A stretch of DNA of 49,798 nucleotides from an uncultured Alphaproteobacteria bacterium (GTDB lineage: Bacteria > Pseudomonadota > Alphaproteobacteria > RF32 > CAG-239): positions 1 through 49,798 of the forward strand of contig CAMVHF010000004.1 in NCBI GenBank assembly GCA_947167235.1, read 5' to 3'. Positions 40,983 through 48,465 of the stretch are shown here, one piece after another. The position numbers were made by a program, and so were the translations under genes. Within the stretch, counting starts at the first letter, position 1. Each line of letters starts with the position of its first letter. The notes under the pieces are model-generated. The model did no database searches, had not been told where the DNA came from, and was given only the letters and a program-made list of their open reading frames with translations.

Positions 40983-41940
40983 AAAAAGCTTAAAGATCGT
41001 TTCACTGTTTATCTTAATTGTTATTGTTGTTTTAAGCGGGGTATTATTGTATCGCAAATATACCGATGCGGAAAGAGTACGCGGTCAGTATACGTTTGCA
41101 AATGTCCGGCAAGATATTAAAGATATCGGTAAAATAGTATTGACGACACCGGCATCCGGAGAGGTAACCATTTATCGTGCCGGTGATACTTGGCGCTTTA
41201 AAGAAGCTTCGGATTATTTTGTTAATATGAAAATGCTGTCGAATTTTTATACGATGGTTAACGGTTCGGTTATTATTTCGGTGCAGAAAGCTATGCCGGA
41301 TTTATTAAAACATCATAATTTGCTGGCTGCCGGTGAGAGTGAAAACGGCGAAAATATGGGAACGGAAGTAGCCGTTTATAATAGTGAAGGGGCGCTTTTG
41401 GATGATATTATTATCGGGGAACGGAATGACGAAAATGCGGCATACGTTTCAGCGCGTCCGAAGGGAAAAAACTATATATATACAATCAGCAATGTCGGTC
41501 GCTTTTCCGGTGCGGCGCAAGCGTGGATTCCGTATCCGCTGCTGCAAATAGCGAATCCGCATATCAACAGTATTGAAACCGACAATGTTAAGCTGGATCG
41601 TCGGCAGCTGACAAAATTAACGTATGATTCGGTTCGTATCGGTAAGATGATGGATGTTTTAACCTTTCTGAATTATCAGGGAATCGTTAAAAAAACGGAT
41701 TTCTTTGCAAATGTCGATGCGGTTAGCCCTAAAGAAATAAAGTTTAACATGATTGGCGGATTAGTGTATGTCTTTCGGATTTATTATGTCGATGATTACT
41801 ATTGGTTGACGATTGATCTGGCTGCCGATCAGATTGCTCATAAGGATATCATTCCGTTTGTACGCGATAATCAAAAATATTTTTCGGACTGGGCATTTCA
41901 GTTGTTTGATGAAGAAGGCGAAATACTTTACGGAGAATAA
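40975..41940 (+). CDS. DUF4340 protein of the Gld-type operon
   Basis: The track begins at 40927; the ATG at 40975, overlapping the gldFG stop and with ggag 9 nt upstream, gives 321 aa. One N-terminal membrane helix (IVSLFILIVIVVLSGVLLYRKY) precedes a periplasmic DUF4340 region with the repeated beta pattern IGKIVLTTPASGEVTIYRAGDTWRF and AYVSARPKGKNYIYTISN. DUF4340 proteins are the usual third partner of GldA/GldFG transporters. It ends just before a strong terminator. Confidence 0.85.
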   Translation: MNRKSLKIVSLFILIVIVVLSGVLLYRKYTDAERVRGQYTFANVRQDIKDIGKIVLTTPASGEVTIYRAGDTWRFKEASDYFVNMKMLSNFYTMVNGSVIISVQKAMPDLLKHHNLLAAGESENGENMGTEVAVYNSEGALLDDIIIGERNDENAAYVSARPKGKNYIYTISNVGRFSGAAQAWIPYPLLQIANPHINSIETDNVKLDRRQLTKLTYDSVRIGKMMDVLTFLNYQGIVKKTDFFANVDAVSPKEIKFNMIGGLVYVFRIYYVDDYYWLTIDLAADQIAHKDIIPFVRDNQKYFSDWAFQLFDEEGEILYGE

Positions 41941-41941
41941 T

Positions 41942-41973
41942 AAAAAAGCTTCCCGAAACAGGGAAGCTTTTTT
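41942..41973. terminator. Bidirectional intrinsic terminator
   Basis: A perfect 13-bp stem, aaaaaagcttccc against gggaagctttttt, has the loop gaaaca. It closes the Gld-type operon (+) and the pta-ackA operon (-). Confidence 0.94.
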
Positions 41974-41990
41974 ATTGAGATGATATCGGA

Positions 41991-43172
41991 TTAATGAGTC
42001 AAACGAACGGTATCTTTGGCAATCATTAATTCTTCATCGGTCGGAATGATATAAACTTTTACTTTCGAATCCGGTGTCGAAATCATAATTGTTTCACCGC
42101 GGACGCGATTGTTTTTCTCATCCAATTTAATGCCTAAATAAGCTAGTTTCTCCATTAAAATTTGGCGTAACAACCAACCGTTTTCGCCAACGCCGGCCGT
42201 GAATACGATGGCATCAACGCCGCCTAAAACGGCTATATAGCTACCGATGATTTTTAACAGAGAGTGAACATAGCAATATGTTGCCAAAGTGCATCTCTCA
42301 TCGCCTGCGAGCATGCCGTTTTCAACATCGCGGTTATCCGAAAAGCCCGATAAAGCCAGCATACCGCTTTGCTTGTTCATCATATCATTAACTTCATCAA
42401 TGGATAAACCGTCTTTTTTCATGATATAAAGCGGAATGTACGGGTCGATATCGCCGCAGCGTGTGCCCATAATCGTACCGGCTAACGGGGTGAAACCCAT
42501 AGATGTATCAACGCATTTGCCGTTTTCAATAGCCGAAATCGAAGCACCGTTGCCTAAGTGGCAGGTAATGATTTTACCTTCTTTGCCGATTAATTTGGCA
42601 CATTCCTGCGCAACATATTTGTGCGATGTACCGTGGAAACCGTAACGACGAATTTTATTGCGTTTATATTGGTCTTCCGGCAACGGATACAAGTAGGCTT
42701 CCGGTTTCATGGTTTGATGGAATGAAGTGTCAAATACCACAACTTGCGGAACATTCGGCAAAACTTCCTTAACGGCTTTTAATCCGAGAACGTGTGCCGG
42801 ATTGTGTAACGGTGCTAAATCAGATAAGCCGGCAATTTGCTCGATAACTTCATCGGTAACCAAAACAGATTCTTTGAAAATATCGCCGCCTTGAACGATA
42901 CGATGACCGACGGCGGTCACTTCATCCATAGACTTTAATGCACCGTTTAACAATAAGTCAAATACGCCGCGAATCGCTTCAGAGTGTGTCGGCATTGAAA
43001 TATTGTGTTCTTGCTTCGGGTTGCTGCCGTATTGGATTTTAATAACCGAGTTCGGTTGACCGATACGCTCGGCAATACCCTTTGATATGACAGTATATTC
43101 TTCGCCCTCAACATTATAAAGTTGGAACTTTAATGATGAAGAGCCGCAGTTAATAACGAGAATTTTTTCCAT
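41991..43172 (-). CDS. ackA: Acetate kinase
   Basis: This 393-aa enzyme converts acetyl phosphate and ADP to acetate and ATP. Signatures include the N-terminal INCGSSSLKF, RYGFHGTSHKYV, HLGNGASISAI, GFTPLAGTIMGTRCGDIDP and the C-terminal FTAGVGEN. Length is normal. It follows pta by 12 bp, giving the classic acetate-forming (or acetate-assimilating) pathway, which suggests substrate-level ATP production by fermentation. Confidence 0.97.
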   Translation of the reverse strand: MEKILVINCGSSSLKFQLYNVEGEEYTVISKGIAERIGQPNSVIKIQYGSNPKQEHNISMPTHSEAIRGVFDLLLNGALKSMDEVTAVGHRIVQGGDIFKESVLVTDEVIEQIAGLSDLAPLHNPAHVLGLKAVKEVLPNVPQVVVFDTSFHQTMKPEAYLYPLPEDQYKRNKIRRYGFHGTSHKYVAQECAKLIGKEGKIITCHLGNGASISAIENGKCVDTSMGFTPLAGTIMGTRCGDIDPYIPLYIMKKDGLSIDEVNDMMNKQSGMLALSGFSDNRDVENGMLAGDERCTLATYCYVHSLLKIIGSYIAVLGGVDAIVFTAGVGENGWLLRQILMEKLAYLGIKLDEKNNRVRGETIMISTPDSKVKVYIIPTDEELMIAKDTVRLTH

Positions 43173-43184
43173 TTATTTTTTTCC

Positions 43185-44189
43185 TTATTTTGTAGCTTGT
43201 AAACAGGTGATGGCAATTGCGCCGACAACATCTTCGGCAAAACAACCGCGTGATAAATCGTTAACCGGTGCGTTCAGACCTTGTAATATTGGTCCATAGG
43301 CTTCGCAACCGCCTAAGCGTTGCAGCATTTTGTAGCAAATATTACCGGCTTCTAAGCTCGGGAAGATTAATACGCGTGCCTTACCGGCAACTTCGCTGCC
43401 CGGTGCTTTTTTGGCGGCAACAACCGAATCCAGTGCAGCATCAGCTTGCAACTCACCATCGAGTTTAATGCCGAGATTTTTATATTCATCGGTTTGTAAA
43501 GCTTCTAAAGCCATCTTGGTGGCGCGTTGAACTTTTTCAACTTCATCGCCTTTGCCGGAACCTTTAGTCGAGAATGACAGCATGGCAACGTTCGGTTCAA
43601 TACCGAATTGAATGGCTGTTTCGGCGGCGTCTAAGGCTATATCTGCCAATTCTTTATCGGTCGGATTAATGATAATACCGCAGTCTGAAAAGATGTAAGG
43701 TACGTTATTTGACAGCATGATAAAGAATGATGAAGCGCTGCGCCCTTTTTTGGCAGACTTGATGATTTGTAAAGCCGGACGAACCGTGTCGGCGGTGGAG
43801 TGATTAGCGCCCGATACCATACCGTCGGCATGACCGGATTTAATCATCAATGTACCGAAATAATTATAATTTAAGGCCAATTTTGCGGCATCTTCTTCGG
43901 TTAAGCCTTTTTCTTTACGCAAGTTATACAACAATTCGGTATAGGCTTTTAAGTTGGCGGATTTTTCCGGTTCAATGATTTCGATACCATCTAAATCCCA
44001 GTTGTTTTTAGCGTAAAAAGCTTTGATGTTTGCTTCATTACCTAAGATGACGATTTTAGCCGCTTTTTCGGCAGCAACAATATGTGCCGCTTCCAAAACG
44101 CGTTCATCTTCGCCTTCAGGTAAAACGATGGTTTTAACGTTGTTCTTTGCTTTATCAAGCAAGCTTAAAATATATTTGCTTTTTATCAT
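43185..44189 (-). CDS. pta: Phosphate acetyltransferase
   Basis: This 334-aa short-form Pta (no N-terminal DRTGG/P-loop extension) interconverts acetyl-CoA and acetyl phosphate. Family patterns are TIVLPEGEDERVLEAA near the start, MVSGANHSTADTVRPALQII in the middle and AGNICYKMLQRLGG with GPILQGLNAPVNDLSRG near the end. It is the promoter-proximal gene of the pta-ackA operon. Confidence 0.96.
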   Translation of the reverse strand: MIKSKYILSLLDKAKNNVKTIVLPEGEDERVLEAAHIVAAEKAAKIVILGNEANIKAFYAKNNWDLDGIEIIEPEKSANLKAYTELLYNLRKEKGLTEEDAAKLALNYNYFGTLMIKSGHADGMVSGANHSTADTVRPALQIIKSAKKGRSASSFFIMLSNNVPYIFSDCGIIINPTDKELADIALDAAETAIQFGIEPNVAMLSFSTKGSGKGDEVEKVQRATKMALEALQTDEYKNLGIKLDGELQADAALDSVVAAKKAPGSEVAGKARVLIFPSLEAGNICYKMLQRLGGCEAYGPILQGLNAPVNDLSRGCFAEDVVGAIAITCLQATK

Positions 44190-44329
44190 TATACGATCCC
44201 TTGTAGAAATTATTTAAGATAATATTTGCCACTAATAAACAACGGATAAGCTAAAAAGTCCATAAAAAGTTTTGATTTTTATACTGATTTGTAATATTGT
44301 GAAAAAAATTAATTAAGAGGTATCAGTTG

Positions 44330-45364
44330 ATGAAATATTTTTGGTTGATATGTGCAGGGCTTTTAATTGGTCTGCCGGCGTGGGCAAAAATCGAGTATTC
44401 GGCAACCGTTCCGGTTGATGTCGATGCCGAAAATTCCGTCGTGGCTAAGGAAAACGCGATGATTGAAGCACAACGTAAGGCATTTTTAGAAGTAGCCGGA
44501 CAGCTGACAAATGAGGAAAATGTGCAAAAATTAAATGAACTGACAGATGATGCCATTGCTTATTTTGTGCAGTCTGTCGGGGTGGCTGATGAAAAAGCCG
44601 GCGGCACAAAGTATATTGCCAATTTAACGGTTCAAATTAAAGAAGATTTGCTTAAAGATTATCTGGCCGAAAATGATATGATTCAATCGGAGAGTACGGA
44701 ACTTACGGTTATTCCTGTTTTTCAGGACAGACCGGACGGATATCCGTTATTGTGGGAAGAAAATAACGAATGGCTGCGCAGTTGGCGTTCTAAAGGCCAA
44801 ATAAAATTCGGCACGATGAGTTTACGCGCATTGAATAATAATTATCGCAATATCGAAAATTTGAATGCTCAGAGTGCCCTATATATGGATGCCGATATTT
44901 ATACTCGAATCGCTGAAATGAGTGGCTCGGAAGATGTTTATGTCGTTTATGCCGAAAAACAGCAAAACGATGATTTGAAAGTTACGATAAAGGCCGAAAA
45001 AACAAAAGCCGAAGATTCTTTTACCGTGTCGGCAGCAACCGATGCCGATTTGTTTGAAGAGGCCATTAAAAAGAGCGTTATGTTTATTTCAAACATGCAA
45101 CGTGAGACCAAAAATGCCGATGACGTCGTTGCTGTCAATAATATCAATGCCGTTTATGCCTATCAGGATATGAAAGATTGGTTGGCCAAGAGTAAAACAA
45201 TCAGCGATTTGCCGCAAGTTGAGGGAATTGATACCAAGAGTTTCGGCGGCGGCAAGGTTAATTTTTCCGTTCGCTATACAGGTGCATTGGATGATTTGTG
45301 GTCAGCTTTGCAGGAAATCGGATTCAGCCATGAAACGGCCGGCAACTATTTTATCATAAGGTAA
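44330..45364 (+). CDS. Secreted DUF2066-like protein
   Basis: The track starts at a TTG; the ATG at 44330 with aagagg 9 nt upstream gives 344 aa. A signal peptide (FWLICAGLLIGLPAWA) precedes a DUF2066-like N-terminal part, VPVDVDAENSVVAKENAMIEAQRKAFLEVAGQL. A later beta-rich region and a C-terminal repeat-like segment (GGGKVNFSVRYTGALDDLWSALQEIGF) follow. DUF2066 proteins are periplasmic, of unknown function. They often precede an AI-2E/PerM permease, as here, where the next gene starts 4 bp downstream. Confidence 0.7.
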   Translation: MKYFWLICAGLLIGLPAWAKIEYSATVPVDVDAENSVVAKENAMIEAQRKAFLEVAGQLTNEENVQKLNELTDDAIAYFVQSVGVADEKAGGTKYIANLTVQIKEDLLKDYLAENDMIQSESTELTVIPVFQDRPDGYPLLWEENNEWLRSWRSKGQIKFGTMSLRALNNNYRNIENLNAQSALYMDADIYTRIAEMSGSEDVYVVYAEKQQNDDLKVTIKAEKTKAEDSFTVSAATDADLFEEAIKKSVMFISNMQRETKNADDVVAVNNINAVYAYQDMKDWLAKSKTISDLPQVEGIDTKSFGGGKVNFSVRYTGALDDLWSALQEIGFSHETAGNYFIIR

Positions 45365-45368
45365 GAAA

Positions 45369-46439
45369 ATGACGAAACAAAATGTAAATAATCAGCGGTA
45401 TGTACTTATTTTAGGCGTGCTGTTGTTGACGGGTATATTTTTGTATGCGCTTCGTTCGGTATTGCTGCCGTTTGTTGTCGGTATATTGGTCGCCTACTTT
45501 TTGGATCCGCTTGTTAATAAATTGACTTTTAACGGTAAAATATCGCGTTCGTTTGCGTCTATCGGAATACTGACTCTGTTTTTGCTGATTTTACTGCCGA
45601 TATTGGTGTTTTTGGGCGGTGTGGCTTTTTCGCAAGTAAGCGATTTTATTGTTAATCTGCCGGAATATATCAATACATTTAAGGCTAAATTTTTAGAATT
45701 TTTCAAGACGGCAAAAGAGTATTTTCCGGCATTGGCGTCTGCCGATATCGAAAATGTCTGGCAGGGTAATGTCGGGGATTCGTTAAAACCGTTTGTCGCG
45801 ATTGTGCGTAAGATTATTTCTAACGGGTTTGCCTTTATTAATGTTCTTTCTCTTTTGTTGATTTCACCGGTGGTGGCATTTTATATGTTGCGCGATTGGC
45901 ATGAATTTACCCGTAAAATCTTTGATTTGGTTCCGAAAAAACATAAAAAAGCCATCAAAGACGGCGTTAAAGAAGTTGACCGTATTATTTCGGGTTATTT
46001 GCGCGGTCAGTTTTTGGTATGCGTTTCGCTCGGCACATTCTATTCCTGCGGTTTATGGCTTGTAAACTTGCACTTGGGAATTCTGGTCGGATTTTTGGCC
46101 GGTATGATATCGTTTATTCCGTATGTGGGCTCGATTTCCGGCTTTTTAATGGCGATGGTTTTGGTTGTGACGCAATACGGTACAATGCCTAAAATCATTG
46201 AAGTTATTGTCGTATTCGGAATAGGCCAGTTTTTGGAAGGCAATTTCTTAACACCGAAATTGGTCGGCGAGAATATCGGTTTGCATCCGGTGTGGGTGAT
46301 GTTTGCACTGCTAGCCGGCGGTGTGTTGCTCGGCCTGTTGGGTATGATTATTGCCGTGCCTGTTGCCGCTTGTATAGGTGTGTTCCTGCGCTATTTGATT
46401 AATAACTATAAAAAGAGCGCCCTTTATTTGGAAAAATAA
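45369..46439 (+). CDS. AI-2E family transporter (PerM/TqsA-like)
   Basis: This 356-aa inner-membrane protein of the AI-2E exporter/PerM family has about seven to eight membrane segments, including YVLILGVLLLTGIFLYAL near the start. Family patterns are LLPFVVGILVAYFLDPLVNKL, IISGYLRGQFLVCVSLGTFYSCGLWLVNL, IPYVGSISGF, EGNFLTPKLVGENIGLHPVWVMFALLAGG and a final GMIIAVPVAACIGV. Substrates vary within the family and may be solutes or ions and not AI-2. It abuts the convergent gene at 46440 with no gap and no visible terminator. Confidence 0.92.
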   Translation: MTKQNVNNQRYVLILGVLLLTGIFLYALRSVLLPFVVGILVAYFLDPLVNKLTFNGKISRSFASIGILTLFLLILLPILVFLGGVAFSQVSDFIVNLPEYINTFKAKFLEFFKTAKEYFPALASADIENVWQGNVGDSLKPFVAIVRKIISNGFAFINVLSLLLISPVVAFYMLRDWHEFTRKIFDLVPKKHKKAIKDGVKEVDRIISGYLRGQFLVCVSLGTFYSCGLWLVNLHLGILVGFLAGMISFIPYVGSISGFLMAMVLVVTQYGTMPKIIEVIVVFGIGQFLEGNFLTPKLVGENIGLHPVWVMFALLAGGVLLGLLGMIIAVPVAACIGVFLRYLINNYKKSALYLEK

Positions 46440-47240
46440 TTAATCACGAGGTCTATCGGTGCGATATTTTTCCATGTAGCGCCGACGGTTGGCTTCGGTA
46501 TTGCCTTGCGGTGTATGCAAAAAGGCATTATCGGCTTTACGTTGAAAATTAAATGCTTGTGCTGTGTAATATTCAATAGCATCCTGCCGGTAACCGGCTT
46601 GGCGACAAATAGCAACAGCCTTATTACAATAGTCACGCTTATATTCGTTGGCTTTAACATGTCCGAAATGTTTTTCACGGATTAAGTCAATAGCCTCATC
46701 AATTAAAGACAGTTTTTTATCTGTCGGTGTTTCTTCATAATCAATGAAAAAGTCAATTTTAACCAGTTCTTGTTCGATTTCTTCTCGCTCGGCTTTATTT
46801 TGTGCGGTTAATACATTTTTGCGGTAAGCGTGCGCCGCTTTTGCATAAGGAAATGTTTTCTTATTGCTCGGTGAAAGCTTTTGATAAATTTCATATATAA
46901 CCGCGCCATACTTTTCAAATTCGGCGTTGCGGCTGTGCATAGATGTCAATTGCGCTAAATTCAGAAGCTTGTCCTGATCTTTTTTGTTTGTCAGTTCGAC
47001 GCGTTGTTTCATGGTTTCACAATAGGCATTATGGGCGCGCGGATAAATACGATCAGTCTCCCATAAAACCCGATCTAAAGCTTCGGCCTTTTTATCCTTG
47101 CCGACAACCGAATCCATGATTTCAAATTTGCGTTGATCAAGCAATGACCATGCCTCATCGGCTCCTTCCGGAATTTCGGAAATGATTTTGTTGAATTCTC
47201 TGCTGCGAACTTCGAAACGCATTTCTTCGAGGTCAGCCAT
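46440..47240 (-). CDS. Helical cytoplasmic protein, unknown
   Basis: This 266-aa protein is highly charged and almost wholly helical, with Tyr/Ala repeats that suggest a TPR-like solenoid (YKRDYCNKAVAICRQAGYRQDAIEYYTAQAFNFQRKAD). No signal, membrane segment or catalytic motif is visible. The C-terminus is basic. It lies 15 bp downstream of the GNAT acetyltransferase gene on the same strand and ends exactly where the convergent permease gene ends. I do not recognise the family. Confidence 0.65.
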   Translation of the reverse strand: MADLEEMRFEVRSREFNKIISEIPEGADEAWSLLDQRKFEIMDSVVGKDKKAEALDRVLWETDRIYPRAHNAYCETMKQRVELTNKKDQDKLLNLAQLTSMHSRNAEFEKYGAVIYEIYQKLSPSNKKTFPYAKAAHAYRKNVLTAQNKAEREEIEQELVKIDFFIDYEETPTDKKLSLIDEAIDLIREKHFGHVKANEYKRDYCNKAVAICRQAGYRQDAIEYYTAQAFNFQRKADNAFLHTPQGNTEANRRRYMEKYRTDRPRD

Positions 47241-47255
47241 TGTTTTTTGCCTTTG

Positions 47256-47693
47256 CTAGAGGTTTTTGACCATTTTCAAGAAGGTAATGCCTTGTTCTTC
47301 AAAAACATCGCCTTCGGCGTGGTAGCCCATTTTTTCATAAAAGTCGACGACAAACAGCATGGCGTGCATAACGATTTTGGTGTATCCGGCTTCTTTAGCG
47401 CGTTTTTCGGCATATTTCACCAACTCGCGGCCGATACCCTCACCCTGATAGATAGTGTCTACCGCAACTTGCATTAAGCGGATGGTATCATCATCAATCG
47501 GCGCTAAAATTAAACCGCCGACCAATTTGTTATCAAGCATTTCAACACAACCGATGTGTAAATATCGGGCTTCTTCCGGACGGAATGAATCCAAAAACTT
47601 TAAGCCGAGCGGCTGTAACAAAATCTTATAGCGCAATTCAACCAACTCGTTGTAGCGAGATGAACCGAATTCTATATCAATCATTTTACGCAT
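47256..47693 (-). CDS. GNAT-family N-acetyltransferase
   Basis: The track start at 47762 is upstream of the ribosome binding site; the ATG at 47693 with aaggag 8 nt upstream gives 145 aa. The GNAT acetyl-CoA site reads MQVAVDTIYQGEGIGRELVKYAEKRAKEAG, with Q/G-x-G-x-G/A, followed by the beta5 MHAMLFVVDFYEKMGY. The overall shape resembles ElaA-like or general small-molecule acetyltransferases. The substrate is unknown. It is first in a two-gene unit with the helical protein. Confidence 0.9.
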   Translation of the reverse strand: MRKMIDIEFGSSRYNELVELRYKILLQPLGLKFLDSFRPEEARYLHIGCVEMLDNKLVGGLILAPIDDDTIRLMQVAVDTIYQGEGIGRELVKYAEKRAKEAGYTKIVMHAMLFVVDFYEKMGYHAEGDVFEEQGITFLKMVKNL

Positions 47694-47714
47694 AATATCG
47701 TCTCCTTTGAAATT

Positions 47715-47743
47715 ATTAAAACATATTTTTGTCTGTTTGACAA
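47715..47743 (-). promoter_or_regulatory. Probable promoter of the GNAT gene
   Basis: On the minus strand ttgtca (47743-47738) is followed after 17 nt by tttaat (47720-47715), about 22 bp before the GNAT ATG. Confidence 0.5.
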
Positions 47744-47762
47744 TAGGGAAAGTAGGGGCCAC

Positions 47763-47791
47763 TTGACAAATTTTCCGAATTCGGCTAGAAT
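47763..47791 (+). promoter_or_regulatory. Near-consensus sigma70-type promoter
   Basis: A perfect ttgaca (47763-47768), an optimal 17-nt spacer and tagaat (47786-47791) form the strongest promoter I see in the window. Transcription should start near 47798 and produce a short leader that meets a terminator at 47811-47870. Confidence 0.85.
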
Positions 47792-47810
47792 AAAGATGCT
47801 ATTTTTTTAA

Positions 47811-47870
47811 GGATTATGGATGAAATTAAGATACAACAACAATGTTGCTTTTCCATAATTCTTTTTTTTT
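47811..47870 (+). terminator. Leader terminator/attenuator hairpin
   Basis: The arms ggattatgga (47811-47820) and tccataattc (47852-47861) pair over 10 positions, one of them a G-U. A smaller inner stem (caac-aat-gttg) lies in the loop, and T9 follows directly. This looks like an intrinsic terminator about 70 nt after the promoter, before the membrane gene at 47895. Either a small RNA or a transcription attenuator fits. Confidence 0.7.
47820..47858 (+). CDS. Possible 12-codon leader peptide
   Basis: An ATG at 47820 has aagga (47809-47813) at 6 nt spacing and encodes MKLRYNNNVAFP, then TAA at 47856-47858. The ORF spans the loop of the terminator hairpin, and its first and last codons touch both arms. 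Three consecutive Asn codons (aac aac aat) could sense charged tRNA-Asn, as in attenuation leaders. An alternative frame from 47816 gives 18 codons. This is a candidate only. Confidence 0.4.
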   Translation: MKLRYNNNVAFP

Positions 47871-47894
47871 GATAACTAATTAAAAACGAGCAAT

Positions 47895-48371
47895 ATGGAA
47901 AAGAACTTAAACAAAATGCAGATGAAAGAAGAGGAAATTAAGGCTGATTGGCGCAGTGTCTTATTCTTAGTATTTTTCGGTCTTGCCATGGTTATGTGGG
48001 GACTGACAATAAATGAATTGCGTGAACAGCCGGATTTGTGCAGATCTCTCTATTATTATAGGGAAAGTCTGTCGTTGCAGACATGGCACATGATTGTCAC
48101 GCTCTGGGGATGCTCATTGTGGTTCAAGCTGTGGATAGTTTGCGATATCATTTCGGCGATTTGCGTATTTCCTGCGGCTGTTCTGTTGTCCTGCGCTATG
48201 GTGCCAGTGACATTCTTCTTTATTCTGCCGATTGATTACGGAATGAATTTGGTATCTGTTTCACTGGGTACTTGGTTGTTCCTGTTAATCTGTAATTTGA
48301 TTGTATCTTTATTGGTCATCATCACGATGCCAATGAAAGATAGCAAAGAGGAAGTCTCACCCGCAAGGTGA
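47895..48371 (+). CDS. Small membrane protein behind an attenuator-like leader
   Basis: This 158-aa protein has a charged N-terminus and about three or four membrane segments: about 21-40 (VLFLVFFGLAMVMWGLTI), about 78-115 (LWIVCDIISAICVFPAAVLLSCAMVPVTFFFILPI) and about 122-148 (SVSLGTWLFLLICNLIVSLLVII). The loop between the first two is Tyr/Arg-rich with one Cys. No family recognised. The ribosome binding site is weak. Its last codons form the left arm of a terminator, so lepA is transcribed separately. Confidence 0.65.
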   Translation: MEKNLNKMQMKEEEIKADWRSVLFLVFFGLAMVMWGLTINELREQPDLCRSLYYYRESLSLQTWHMIVTLWGCSLWFKLWIVCDIISAICVFPAAVLLSCAMVPVTFFFILPIDYGMNLVSVSLGTWLFLLICNLIVSLLVIITMPMKDSKEEVSPAR

Positions 48372-48385
48372 AACTTCCTTTTTTT
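48349..48385 (+). terminator. Intrinsic terminator after the small membrane gene
   Basis: The stem aggaagt-c-tcacc pairs with ggtga-a-acttcct, with one internal mismatch and loop cgcaa, followed by a T7 run. The stop TGA (48369-48371) lies in the right arm. Confidence 0.88.
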
Positions 48386-48465
48386 GTTGCCGGTGGGGAT
48401 GTTTGACAATAATTATTGATTAAAACAAAAAAATAAATTATGTTTGAGCAAAATCAGGAGGAATT

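Noticed and set aside
46437-46442. Zero-gap convergent gene ends as an annotation error
   Set aside because: Both reading frames are well supported to their stops (TAA then TTA on the plus strand); the genes simply abut.
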